A DNA stretch of 64,000 nt from NCBI RefSeq assembly GCF_003576475.1, contig NZ_QWGR01000002.1, positions 619,942-683,941 on the forward strand, written 5' to 3'. Shown here piece after piece: positions 18,459-27,042 of the stretch; the stretch's first letter is position 1; each line of letters opens with the position of its first letter. The notes under the pieces were generated by a model. It was not told the origin of the DNA, made no database searches, and worked only from the letters and a program-made list of their open reading frames with translations. The stretch comes from Maribellus luteus (GTDB lineage: Bacteria > Bacteroidota > Bacteroidia > Bacteroidales > Prolixibacteraceae). The position numbers were made by a program, and so were the translations under genes.

Positions 18459-19478
18459 TTACATTTTTACCTTGCTTTCCCATTCCAACCCACTGATGTC
18501 GATGAGTTTTAGGGTGTATTCTTCCTGGTCGTTCAGTTCAACACCGGAAAGCGGGATGTTTAAGGTGGCCTTTGCTCCCAGCGGAACCACCATGCTGTGT
18601 TTCCCCGGTTTAACTTTGGCCACATAGCGGTTATCGATGTTTTGCACGGGGAAGCCGGCCAGGTCTTTGCCTGTCTGCTCCAGGATCAGGTTCCCGTTTT
18701 TATCCAGCAATTGTATCCCAATCAGGAACGAGCCATACACATCGGCGCCCTCTACCCGGTAAATTTCAAACTGCAGGCTTTGGTTGCGAATGCCTGCATC
18801 GGCGATTTCGATCTTGGGTTTTACCGATTTGTTGTGCAGCGTTCCCCACACTCCGCCATGAAAAAACTGGTTGGTAAACAGTGTCAGAAACAAGATGGCC
18901 ATTGCTCCGCCAAGTACCCAGTGTTTGATATTCTTGAGCGGAAGTTCTCCCGACCCGAGCCAGGCAAACCATTTTGTTTGGGTGAATTTCATTTTCCGGT
19001 TTATCAGCCACTGGTCGATGGAGTACGAACTGCTTCCACTCAGGAAAAGCGTAAATCCGCTGGCAATGCCCAGCACCCCGATTTGCCATTCGTCGAGACA
19101 AGTAGTTCCGATCCATCCCGATCCCAGCAAAATACCGGTGGCCAATCCGAAAACACCCAAACTCATCAGGCGGGTAAAGAAGCCAAGCATGATGAGCAGG
19201 CCAACAATTGCTTCAATAATGGTGAACACCACCATGGCCAGCCACAGCTGCTCGGGGTGGGTGACCAGGTGCTCGATAATGGGTTTTATCCCGAGTGCGT
19301 TGGGAAGAAAGTGGTTAAATTTTTCGCCAATGTAACCCGCTACTTCGGGATCGAGTTTATCGACCAGAATTACCCTGCGCCAAAAGGCGGAAAAATAGGT
19401 CCAGCCAACTACCAGCCGGATCGACAATGTGAAAAGTCCGGCCATGTTGTTGCCCGGTATCTGCATATTATTTTTCAT
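18459..19478 (-). CDS. DoxX-type membrane protein with DoxD and DoxA regions
   Basis: 339 residues. The N-terminal half (about 10-215) has four or five membrane segments of the TQO small-subunit DoxD family (SIRLVVGWTYFSAFWRRV, GFFTRLMSLGVFGLATGILLGSGW). The C-terminal half (about 220-339) is a periplasmic beta-rich DoxA-like domain. In Acidianus, DoxD and DoxA are separate subunits of thiosulfate:quinone oxidoreductase. A fusion is known in Bacteroidota, but thiosulfate oxidation has not been shown for it as far as I know. A single cysteine lies in GTTCLDEWQ. No other sulfur-oxidation gene is nearby. Confidence 0.75.
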   Translation of the reverse strand: MKNNMQIPGNNMAGLFTLSIRLVVGWTYFSAFWRRVILVDKLDPEVAGYIGEKFNHFLPNALGIKPIIEHLVTHPEQLWLAMVVFTIIEAIVGLLIMLGFFTRLMSLGVFGLATGILLGSGWIGTTCLDEWQIGVLGIASGFTLFLSGSSSYSIDQWLINRKMKFTQTKWFAWLGSGELPLKNIKHWVLGGAMAILFLTLFTNQFFHGGVWGTLHNKSVKPKIEIADAGIRNQSLQFEIYRVEGADVYGSFLIGIQLLDKNGNLILEQTGKDLAGFPVQNIDNRYVAKVKPGKHSMVVPLGAKATLNIPLSGVELNDQEEYTLKLIDISGLEWESKVKM

Positions 19479-19669
19479 TGTAATCTATTAAACGCTTGTT
19501 TGTATGGTGCTTACCTCCTTAGCAGTTTTTATGCAAACGGCTGTTTTCAGTAAGAAGAATCCTTCTTCCGATGATAAAGCGGCAGATTGCATTCTTTGAC
19601 CAAGCAAAACTTTGCTTCAGGGATAAGCCTGTAATTTATTTGGTAAATGAATGTGTTGGAAGCGGCTGA

Positions 19670-20050
19670 TTACAGCAGATCAAACTTAAAGCGTTTGTAG
19701 AGGATGTAAAGCGGTTGTTTGCCGGGCTCCTCAGTGCGGGAAATAGCCGGAAATAACGGAGCTTCGGCTTTTCTTTCGGCAGGGAGATGCAGCGTTCCCG
19801 GTGTAGTGGCGAGTAATTTCTGCGGGTTAAGCTGAGGCGTAGTAACAGAAGCCAGGTTTACCTGTTCCGAAAGCTGGCAGCTGTGCCCCGAGGCCGGAGT
19901 TGCTTTGGTTTGATTGAGCGGGCGGTGGTAGTCAGCACCGATTGCCTTAAAGGCAGGTTCTTTTACCGAACACGAAGCCAGCGCAAACAAAGCAAAAAGT
20001 ACCAGCGGTACCTGCCGTAAAAAATGAATATGTCGCCTGAGTTTTTGCAT
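19670..20050 (-). CDS. Small lipoprotein of unknown function
   Basis: 126 residues with a signal sequence and lipobox (FALFALASC, Cys at about 28), then a low-complexity mature part with no recognised domain. It is most likely an inner- or outer-membrane lipoprotein. It lies between the DoxD/A gene and corA on the same strand, with gaps near 190 and 240 bp, so it is probably a separate transcript. Coding is supported by the lipobox and the lack of competing frames. Confidence 0.55.
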   Translation of the reverse strand: MQKLRRHIHFLRQVPLVLFALFALASCSVKEPAFKAIGADYHRPLNQTKATPASGHSCQLSEQVNLASVTTPQLNPQKLLATTPGTLHLPAERKAEAPLFPAISRTEEPGKQPLYILYKRFKFDLL

Positions 20051-20289
20051 CCTTTCGATTGACTAAACACGCAAGTATAGTAAAAGTTCGGGATGCAGGC
20101 GAATTTGAAACGAGGTAAATTCCTTTAGCCACTTTTGAATGGCGTGTAGCTGATTTCAAGCGTTTGGCGCTTAAACAGAACATTAACAGTTAATTGCCGG
20201 AAGGCTGCGGGCTCCTAGCTGCAATGAAAAGGTGCAGACTTAGGCAGTGGTATCTTATTTCAATTTCTCGCGGCTGAGCCGAGGCAATG

Positions 20290-21219
20290 TTAAAACCATT
20301 GCCGTTTGCGGAACAAGAGTACACCTAAAAACGAGAGGAGTAGCGAACCCATCAGGATGGCAGGCATTGCCCACGCCGCGTTCTCCATAAAATTGGGCAC
20401 GTTCATGCCAAACAAACTGGCGATCAGGGTGGGGATCATCAAAATGATGGAAATAAGCGTGAGTTGTTTCATCACCACGTTCAGGTTGTTGGAAATAACC
20501 GAGGCAAAAGCATCCATCATGCCGGCCTGGATGTCAGAATAAATCTGTGCCATTTCCAGCGCCTGTTTGTTTTCAATAAAGGCATCTTCCAGCAGGTCTT
20601 CGTTGATCTCGGTGGTGATCTGTTTGGATTTCCGAAGCTTGGCCAGCACAATTTCGTTGGCTTTAATGGAGGTGATAAAATACACCAGGCATTTCTCCAT
20701 TTTCAGCAGTTTGTTCAGCTCCTTGTTTTTGATCGATTTTTCCAGGTCCTGCTCGATCAGCGAAGTCATGTGGTTGATCTGCTTCAGGTAGCGCAGGTAA
20801 AGGTTGCCCGAGCGCAGAAACAAGCGAAGGATGAAATTGATGCTGTCGGTGATTTGCTGGTATTGCTCGCGGAAAGGCGAAGGTTGTCCCATGGGCAGCA
20901 CCTCGTTGTCCTGCAGGCAGAGCGTCACCGTAAAATTGTCGGCGATAAAGATACCCAGTGGAACGGTCTGAAACGGTACGCCGTTGTTCCTGCTCTCCAC
21001 CGGAATGCGGAGGATGATCAGTGACCAGCCATCGTCTGACTCCACACGCGGGCGTTCGTCCTGGTCGAGTATGTCGATAATAATGTCGTCGGGTAATCCA
21101 AATTGATCGGTCAGTTTTTTGATTTCGTTCGAGCTTGGGTTGGTGACGTTGATCCAGCAACCTTTGCGTGGTTCATTGATTTCAACATAGCCACCGAATG
21201 TTTCGAAGATTTTAATCAT
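20290..21219 (-). CDS. corA: CorA-family magnesium/divalent cation transporter
   Basis: 309 residues: a cytoplasmic funnel domain (about 1-240) and two C-terminal membrane helices. The first ends in the selectivity signature GMNVPN (about 269-274), the second ends in a basic tail (LLFRKRQWF), as in CorA. It imports Mg2+ (or Co2+/Ni2+, Zn2+ in ZntB-like members). The mRNA leader, about 118 nt from a -7 box at 21340-21347, contains two mutually exclusive hairpins around an AAGGAG sequence 9 nt before the ATG, suggesting translational control. Confidence 0.9.
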   Translation of the reverse strand: MIKIFETFGGYVEINEPRKGCWINVTNPSSNEIKKLTDQFGLPDDIIIDILDQDERPRVESDDGWSLIILRIPVESRNNGVPFQTVPLGIFIADNFTVTLCLQDNEVLPMGQPSPFREQYQQITDSINFILRLFLRSGNLYLRYLKQINHMTSLIEQDLEKSIKNKELNKLLKMEKCLVYFITSIKANEIVLAKLRKSKQITTEINEDLLEDAFIENKQALEMAQIYSDIQAGMMDAFASVISNNLNVVMKQLTLISIILMIPTLIASLFGMNVPNFMENAAWAMPAILMGSLLLSFLGVLLFRKRQWF

Positions 21220-21227
21220 TGTGATGT

Positions 21228-21271
21228 CTCCTTACTTGTTTTGCTGTAAGGAAACAGAAGGTCCCTTACAG
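21228..21271 (-). promoter_or_regulatory. Candidate two-state RNA switch in corA leader
   Basis: On the transcript, segment A (CTGTAAGG, from 21271 down to 21264) pairs perfectly with segment B (CCTTACAG, 21251-21244). Segment B can instead pair over six bases with segment C (GTAAGG, 21235-21230). C overlaps AAGGAG, the only Shine-Dalgarno-like sequence noticed in the window, 9 nt before the start codon. A:B would expose C, and B:C would hide it. This is the form of a translational riboswitch or thermosensor-like switch. The trigger is unknown; Mg2+ would be the obvious guess. Confidence 0.45.
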
Positions 21272-21339
21272 AGCGTTACTACTAAATTTCTTATGACACG
21301 GGCCTTCGTCCATTGATGTTTTCCTTAGAATTACGGGTG

Positions 21340-21347
21340 CAAAAGTA
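21340..21347 (-). promoter_or_regulatory. -7 promoter element for corA
   Basis: TACTTTTG on the minus strand, exact consensus. It implies an untranslated leader of about 118 nt, long for this genome. Confidence 0.55.
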
Positions 21348-21603
21348 AGGCTCTTGCGGCTATTTTGTCCTCTCTTCTCCTTTTTTCCCGGAAGTCTTAA
21401 CCTTGGCGGTGGGCTGAGTGGCTATATGATTTGATTTTTTCCCTGATCGATTATTTGCTTTTTCCCTTGAAATCAGGTTCTCGCGAAGTATGAAAGAGAC
21501 GCAATGATCGTAAAATCGGATACAATAAAATATTCATTGCGGTCTTCCCGAGAAACCTTAAGTTCTTTACTTGACGTTTCTGTTTTTTCATCTGAAATAC
21601 AGA
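21348..21603. other. Intergenic region upstream of corA, nothing recognised
   Basis: About 250 bp between the corA promoter and the end of the small membrane protein gene. No convincing reading frame, hairpin or repeat was found. Confidence 0.4.
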
Positions 21604-21801
21604 TCAGCATTTTTTTCGCCCAACTACAACCAGAATAATTCCCACTATAATGGTGGGTAACCAAAGCATGAAAGAGAACATGCCAATTTTACTGACAACA
21701 GGATTTATGTTTCCCCGGTAGGTAAACACTGAAGCTCCTATAATAAACATGAACACTGCTAAGATGCTTATTCCAATTCCCAATTTACGAGTGCTTGTCA
21801 T
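21604..21801 (-). CDS. Small two-helix membrane protein
   Basis: 65 residues with two hydrophobic helices (about 8-27 and 41-60) and a basic end (GRKKC). No family was recognised. It starts 21 bp after the GH29 gene on the same strand, so it may be co-transcribed with it. Coding is supported by the clean membrane pattern and an ATG start; function is unknown. Confidence 0.45.
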   Translation of the reverse strand: MTSTRKLGIGISILAVFMFIIGASVFTYRGNINPVVSKIGMFSFMLWLPTIIVGIILVVVGRKKC

Positions 21802-21822
21802 AGGTGTGAATCCCGGTTGTTA

Positions 21823-22869
21823 TTAATCCAGTTCCAATTGTTCCCTGATTTGGTTAAGAATCTCAATGTCTCTTTTTCTTATTTCTCCTTCACGGTTGGG
21901 CGGACAGTTTAGGATCAGGATATTGTCCTGTGCCGTGGCAACTTTGTACATTTCAACCAGTTCATCGACGGGTTTAAAAACGGTATCCGTGGTGTTATAA
22001 AACCATCGCTGGCTAATGCAAACCGTAGATTCCCAGGGCATGTAATATTCGTTTCCGTTGTGGGTAAAAATCTTGGGGTCATTTTCTTCCGGTAAATAGG
22101 GGTCTCCCAATCTAAAATCGCTTGGGAAATACCGAATCGGGTAACCCTCTTTCTGGTCTTTGGGTAACACGGGGTGATGATCGGGATCTTCCGGAAGCCC
22201 AATGGACCAGTTGATACCCACCTGGCAGTCCGGTTCTCTCGATTTTATGGTTTGGTAAATTTCGTTCAAGGGCCACCGGTGATTGGCTTTGGTCCAGCCA
22301 CCATCAAACCAGAACTCGACAACCTCCGTATGTTTTTCCGAAATATCCAGCAGTTCGTTTAGCTGGTTGATCATGTATGCATTGTAGGCACTGTCCAATG
22401 ATTCATTGCCAACATCTCCGTTGATATTCCGGTCCCACAACGAATAATACAAGCCTAAACCTACGTCGTGTTTTTTGCAGGCTTTGGCTACTGCTTCAAC
22501 CACGTTGGTGGTATTGCCCGAATTTGCCACATCGTATTCGGTATATTTACTGTCCCACAGGCAAAATCCGTCGTGGTGTTTGGTAATTAAAATAACATAT
22601 TTCATCCCTGCGTTCTTGGCTGTTTCAATCCACTGTTCAGCGTTAATTGCCGAAGGGGTATAAGATGACGCGGGCAATGAACCGTCCGTCCATTCCATAT
22701 CGTGAAAGGTGTTAATCCCAAAATGAATAAACATGCCGTATTTGCGTTCAATCTGTTTTAACTGGGCCTTGCCGGGTTTAGTCGACGGTACGGGAAGAAT
22801 TTCTTTGGGGGTATTTGTACACGAGAAAAACAGGTTTCCGATAATTAGTAGTGCCAGTAAATTTTTCAT
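21823..22869 (-). CDS. GH29 alpha-L-fucosidase lipoprotein
   Basis: Hydrolyses terminal alpha-L-fucose from glycans. The 348-residue protein has a lipobox (IGNLFFSC, Cys at about 17) and the GH29 catalytic barrel: YGMFIHFGINTF, KHHDGFCLWDSKYTEYDV, and WFDGGW, whose Asp fits the catalytic nucleophile of the family. It lacks a C-terminal beta-sandwich or CBM, so it is a minimal catalytic form. It is predicted to sit on the outer or periplasmic face of the envelope. No other fucose gene is adjacent, so the substrate is inferred from family only. Confidence 0.85.
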   Translation of the reverse strand: MKNLLALLIIGNLFFSCTNTPKEILPVPSTKPGKAQLKQIERKYGMFIHFGINTFHDMEWTDGSLPASSYTPSAINAEQWIETAKNAGMKYVILITKHHDGFCLWDSKYTEYDVANSGNTTNVVEAVAKACKKHDVGLGLYYSLWDRNINGDVGNESLDSAYNAYMINQLNELLDISEKHTEVVEFWFDGGWTKANHRWPLNEIYQTIKSREPDCQVGINWSIGLPEDPDHHPVLPKDQKEGYPIRYFPSDFRLGDPYLPEENDPKIFTHNGNEYYMPWESTVCISQRWFYNTTDTVFKPVDELVEMYKVATAQDNILILNCPPNREGEIRKRDIEILNQIREQLELD

Positions 22870-23017
22870 AGCGATGGTTTAGCTTAATCTTTGCGTTTAT
22901 GGAAGTGTAAATTACACTTATTTTGCGATTGTCGGTACCTGCGAGGGTTTATTATCTGTGACTTTTGCGACGACAGAACAGCTTGCAAGCCCGCGCCGGC
23001 AGGTTGTTAAGTGCAAT

Positions 23018-23716
23018 TCATTCACTCTTGTAGTATTTTTTTGTCCACGGGCATTGTACCACGCATTGAAAACAAGTAGTGCATAAAAATACGTCAACTA
23101 TTTTTTCACGTGCTATTCCGCATTCCCAGTTTTTTCCTTTCAGGGCATTTACCCCGCAAATTCTTGTGCAGATGTTACAGTCGCCACAGCGCGAAAGCAG
23201 GGGCTCCTGCCAGGTCGAGGGCAGGGGGGCATTGGTGAGTACCGAACACATGCTGACGGCACTTCCGTATTCTTTGGTCACCAACAGGTTGTGCTTTCCT
23301 ATCCAGCCCAGGCCCGCTAAACCAGCGATGGTTTTATGCGGCAAAGGGGTGGTCCGGTTTTCGTGGTCGTAATACCCCGTTTTCTGAATGTTGTCCTCCG
23401 ATTGCGAATAGGCTTTGTATCCTTTCAACTCCAGGAACTGTTGAATACGGTCGGCTATTCGATCCGTTTTAAGTTCGGTTAAATGAAACTCGTCCTGCCC
23501 GATGGTGCCCTTGCTTTTCATTTGTTCCACGTAATCGGGGGCTGCGGCTACTTTTCGGAGGTAAGCTTTGGTCAGCGCGATTCCTATTAAAATGGCCGTT
23601 GGAAATTCTTTGTTTTGCTGTGGGTTTAGATGCGAAATATCGACAAAACGAACAAAACCGGCTCCCTGCGATTGTATCTCGGCCAAAAGTTCTTCCTTAA
23701 AAATGCTTGTCTCCAT
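23018..23716 (-). CDS. QueG-like double [4Fe-4S] cluster protein
   Basis: 232 residues. The C-terminal part has two ferredoxin-type cysteine groups, SRCGDCNICTRICG and LCTTCFQCVVQCP, enough for two [4Fe-4S] clusters, and upstream GLGWIGKHNLLVTKEYGS resembles epoxyqueuosine reductase QueG. It is much shorter than QueG (about 310-380 residues) and lacks the HEAT-repeat C-terminus. It may therefore be a paralogue of unknown redox role rather than the queuosine enzyme. A degraded REP-like sequence lies just upstream. Confidence 0.7.
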   Translation of the reverse strand: METSIFKEELLAEIQSQGAGFVRFVDISHLNPQQNKEFPTAILIGIALTKAYLRKVAAAPDYVEQMKSKGTIGQDEFHLTELKTDRIADRIQQFLELKGYKAYSQSEDNIQKTGYYDHENRTTPLPHKTIAGLAGLGWIGKHNLLVTKEYGSAVSMCSVLTNAPLPSTWQEPLLSRCGDCNICTRICGVNALKGKNWECGIAREKIVDVFLCTTCFQCVVQCPWTKKYYKSE

Positions 23717-23739
23717 CGTGTTTTGCCTATCTGTAGGTG

Positions 23740-23775
23740 GTTTAAAAAAAACTTATGTTGTAACAATGCCACAAG
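23740..23775. repeat. Degraded REP-like sequence
   Basis: TTATGTTGTAACAATGCCAC here matches, with two bases missing, the centre of the complete REP pair at 28774-28863, and both are preceded by GGTTT/GTTTG and an A-tract. The outer arms have decayed. Confidence 0.4.
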
Positions 23776-23947
23776 GTACAATTTTGCAGTTGCGAAGGAA
23801 TGATATTCTGCATTGTAGTATCGTTTAAGCTGATTAATTTTGGTGCCGGGGAAGTGTTGGAAGCGGAACAAAAGCCTTGGGGGTTTTCCGGTAAAAAAAA
23901 CGACGGACTAAAAACTGAAATCAACAACTATTCCTTAACTTCTGCTT

Positions 23948-25192
23948 ATGACAACAAATCAATCGACTGCTGCCGGTATCGACTTTACACAACGCAATGT
24001 GGGCATTGACCTTTTCAGGGCTCTTACCATGTTTGTAATGATTTTTGTAAACGATTTCTGGAAAATTCACGATGTGCCGAAATGGCTGGAGCATGCCAAA
24101 TGGGGAGAGGACTTTATGGGGCTCGCCGATGTGGTTTTTCCCTGTTTCCTGTTTGTGGTGGGAATGTCGATTCCCTTTGCCATCGAACGCCGGTACATGA
24201 AGGGATTTTCGGTTGAATCCACCATCGGGCACATTCTTTCGCGTACCCTGGCGCTGCTGATTATGGGGGCTTTTATTACCAACTCAGAGGCCCGGTTGTC
24301 GCCCAATGTAGCCTACCCAATCGGTGTTTACTTTATTCTGATGGTGGTGGCTTTTGTACTGATCTGGAACCAATATCCCCGCACAAACAACCGGAAAATG
24401 AAAATCCTGATTCAGGTTCTAAAACTAATTGGGCTGGGCATATTGCTTTACCTGGCCATTACTTACCGAAGTCCGAAGGAAAAAGTATTTGGTGCCCACT
24501 GGGGCATATTGGGAGCCATCGGCTGGACCTACCTGGTGTGCTCTTTTATTTACCTGCTTTGCCGCAAAAACATAAAATACCTGGCACTTGCCTGGGGCGT
24601 ATTTGTGCTGATTTGTATGCTCGGAACAAAAATGAACGAGCATTGGGGTGCAAGCGCTATCCTGTCGTTCCCGCGGCCTAATTTTTACAACGACTTTTTG
24701 GCGATCCTTCACATTGGCAACGGAGCACTTCCTGCCTTTACCATGGGCGGTGTTCTCCTTTCGCTGCTGGCGACTAAATATGCCGGTTGGCGGCCCGAAA
24801 AGAAAGTGTTGTACAGTTTTGTGCTGGCTGCCGTGCTGCTGGCTGCCGGCATTGTTGCGCGCCGGTTCTGGATTCTGGCAAAACTGGGGGCAACTCCCAC
24901 CTGGGTGTTTTATGTGTCGGCCATTTCGGTACTTACCTATGCCTTGCTAAACTGGATGGCAGAAAAAGGAAAGTCCGGGTGGTTGGATGTCATTAAGCCC
25001 GCCGGAACCGCCACGCTAACCTGCTACCTGGTGCCCTATGTGTCGTACGGTTTTGCCGATATTACCGGCATTGTATTACCCGACTGGTTGACCCATGGTT
25101 TTATGGGTATTGTAAATTGTCTTTGTTTTGCATTTTTTATTATCGGGGTAACTTACCTGCTCGGAAAAATAAATATTAAACTGAAAATCTAA
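23948..25192 (+). CDS. DUF5009 / heparan-glucosaminide acetyltransferase-like membrane protein
   Basis: 414 residues with about 10-11 transmembrane segments. The family signature is at the N-terminus (NVGIDLFRALTMFVMIFVND, then GLADVVFPCFLFVVGMSIPF). The family is related to HGSNAT and acyltransferase-3 proteins, which move acetyl groups across the membrane onto sugars. It is 57 bp from the GHL10-type lipoprotein gene downstream, and the pair probably forms an operon acting on an exported glycan. The substrate is unknown. Confidence 0.8.
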   Translation: MTTNQSTAAGIDFTQRNVGIDLFRALTMFVMIFVNDFWKIHDVPKWLEHAKWGEDFMGLADVVFPCFLFVVGMSIPFAIERRYMKGFSVESTIGHILSRTLALLIMGAFITNSEARLSPNVAYPIGVYFILMVVAFVLIWNQYPRTNNRKMKILIQVLKLIGLGILLYLAITYRSPKEKVFGAHWGILGAIGWTYLVCSFIYLLCRKNIKYLALAWGVFVLICMLGTKMNEHWGASAILSFPRPNFYNDFLAILHIGNGALPAFTMGGVLLSLLATKYAGWRPEKKVLYSFVLAAVLLAAGIVARRFWILAKLGATPTWVFYVSAISVLTYALLNWMAEKGKSGWLDVIKPAGTATLTCYLVPYVSYGFADITGIVLPDWLTHGFMGIVNCLCFAFFIIGVTYLLGKINIKLKI

Positions 25193-25249
25193 AGGAATGG
25201 TGGTAACTTGTTCCATCATATGCCTTTAACAACAAGCAATTTTAATACG

Positions 25250-26827
25250 ATGAAAAAACTAAACTATCTGATTTTATTGTTCGCGGTGGTTGTTATCGCT
25301 GCCTGTTCGGGAGAAAAGGCGGAAAAAACAACCGACTACCCGCTGTTCTGGACCTGGCTCGATTACCGCGCCGGAATAAACTTCGATTCTGTTTGTAACA
25401 TTATGAGTGAAACCGGTATCGATGGGGTAATGCTGAATGCTCCTACTCCCGACGATTACCGCGAGGCCATCCCCATTGCCCAAAAGTACGGCATCGAGGT
25501 ATATGCCTGGTTGTGGACCATGAACCTGGAGCACGACCGCGAAACGGTTTTAAAAGAGCATCCCGAGTGGTTTAGTGTCAACCGGAAAGGGGAGAGCCTG
25601 GCCGATTCCATCGCCTATGTGGGTTACTACAAATTTATGTGTCCGGCCTTGCCCGAGGTGCGCGAGTACATTCGCAAAAAAATAGTTGCCTACTGCGAGG
25701 TGGAGGGGTTGAATGGGATTGCCATAGATTATCACCGTTTTGTAGATGTGGTGCTGCCAACCTCGTTGTGGGCAAAATACGGCATCGTTCAGGATGTTGA
25801 ATACCCGGAGTTTGATTATGGATACCATCCAGAAATGATTCGTTTGTTCAAGGAGAAATTTGGTTACGATCCGCGGGAACAGGAAGATCCGTCGGCCGAC
25901 GTCAAATGGCGCCAATTCCGCTGCGACCAGATTACCGAAGTGGCCAATATGATTGCCGAAACCGTACATTCCTACAACAAGGTAATGGCAGCTTCGCCGT
26001 TCCCAACTCCCGCCATGTCGCGCCGTATGGTTCGCCAGGACTGGGGAAAATGGAACCTCGACATTGTCTTCCCAATGGTGTACCGGAACTTTTATACAGG
26101 CGATGTAAGTTTTGTTTCGGATTGTACCAACGAAAATGTACGCGATAAAAACCCGAATACCACGTTGTATTGCGGCTTAATGGCTTCCGACGGGCCGGTG
26201 TTGTTCGATTGCATGGATGCCGCATTAAACAACGGTGCCCGGGGGATTGCCATTTTTACCGTACAAAGCCTGCGCACACCCGAACTCAGGCAACAATTTA
26301 AGGCCTATACCGACAGCGTAAGAGCATTGCGTGCTTCGCCGGATTATACGCCTGCCACCACGCCGCGTGACCAGGTAATTAACGATCCGTTCCAGAAAGA
26401 GGGGATTATGAAGGCCGTTAAGTTGCATATTCAGGCCAATATTAGTATGGCCAACGCATCGGTTTTGCCCGAATTGCAGGACATCGATCCGCAAATGCTG
26501 AAAAGTATGATGCAGCGTACGGTCAGCAATACTCCCGAAGAGCTAATCGGGTACCTGAACGCTTCTACCCGCTGGCGTAAGGACCTGGCTCCGGCCATCG
26601 ATGCCATTGTTCAGCAGTTTGAAACCGACACAAAAGAGGGAGGCATCAAGTTGGGCGAGTTTAAAAAGGTAAACCAGCGCGATGTAACAACTTACTACCA
26701 GGTAAGCGAAGAAAACAGCCAGGTGGTGTTTGATGTGGCCTTTTACATGTACGGAGGTATTCTTTCGGGCTGGAGTGTAAAGCCTGAGGAAGAATCGTAC
26801 AACCAATACATATCGGGGCTGAAGTAA
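25250..26827 (+). CDS. Lipoprotein with GHL10-type TIM barrel
   Basis: 525 residues. The lipobox is LFAVVVIAAC (Cys at about 19). The barrel resembles glycosyl-hydrolase-like family 10 (DUF187): GIDGVMLNAPTPDDYREAIP, YGIEVYAWLWTMN, EGLNGIAIDYHRFVDV and WNLDIVFPMVYRNFYTGD. Glu/Asp residues at strand ends fit a glycosidase active site. The C-terminal 100 residues form an extra domain. The start is the ATG next to the signal peptide, not a TTG 14 codons upstream. A terminator hairpin follows. Confidence 0.75.
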   Translation: MKKLNYLILLFAVVVIAACSGEKAEKTTDYPLFWTWLDYRAGINFDSVCNIMSETGIDGVMLNAPTPDDYREAIPIAQKYGIEVYAWLWTMNLEHDRETVLKEHPEWFSVNRKGESLADSIAYVGYYKFMCPALPEVREYIRKKIVAYCEVEGLNGIAIDYHRFVDVVLPTSLWAKYGIVQDVEYPEFDYGYHPEMIRLFKEKFGYDPREQEDPSADVKWRQFRCDQITEVANMIAETVHSYNKVMAASPFPTPAMSRRMVRQDWGKWNLDIVFPMVYRNFYTGDVSFVSDCTNENVRDKNPNTTLYCGLMASDGPVLFDCMDAALNNGARGIAIFTVQSLRTPELRQQFKAYTDSVRALRASPDYTPATTPRDQVINDPFQKEGIMKAVKLHIQANISMANASVLPELQDIDPQMLKSMMQRTVSNTPEELIGYLNASTRWRKDLAPAIDAIVQQFETDTKEGGIKLGEFKKVNQRDVTTYYQVSEENSQVVFDVAFYMYGGILSGWSVKPEEESYNQYISGLK

Positions 26828-26860
26828 TACCGAACCAACCAAAAATAAACAGATAAAACA

Positions 26861-26906
26861 GGCGCTGTAGGAAGGGGAATATTCCCGGATTACAGCGCCC
26901 GTTTTT
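26861..26906 (+). terminator. Rho-independent terminator
   Basis: GGCGCTGTA (26861-26869) pairs with TACAGCGCC (26891-26899), followed by CGTTTTT. It closes the DUF5009-GHL10 transcript. Confidence 0.75.
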
Positions 26907-27002
26907 AGAATGGATGGTGCCGGGGATGTATGAACCGGGATGTTTTGAGAATTTCTGTTGGTAGAAAATGATGTTTGTTACTTCCGGTTTCAGAATAGAA
27001 AA

Positions 27003-27010
27003 TATCTTTG
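27003..27010 (+). promoter_or_regulatory. -7 promoter element for Crp-like regulator
   Basis: TATCTTTG, exact consensus. It falls inside the longest possible reading and so supports the ATG at 27043. Confidence 0.55.
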
Positions 27011-27042
27011 TTTTTCAAATCCGGAGTAAAAAAGGCGGTACC

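Noticed and set aside
18597-19553. 318-residue plus-strand ORF opposite the DoxD/A gene
   Set aside because: Antisense shadow; composition is that of the complement of a membrane protein gene.
21473-21664. 63-residue minus-strand ORF overlapping the small membrane protein gene
   Set aside because: Overlaps the better-supported 65-residue membrane protein in another frame and shows no domain or signal.
13464-26827. A SusC/SusD polysaccharide utilisation locus
   Set aside because: Several glycan-related lipoproteins occur, but no TonB-dependent SusC-like receptor or SusD-like lipoprotein is present.
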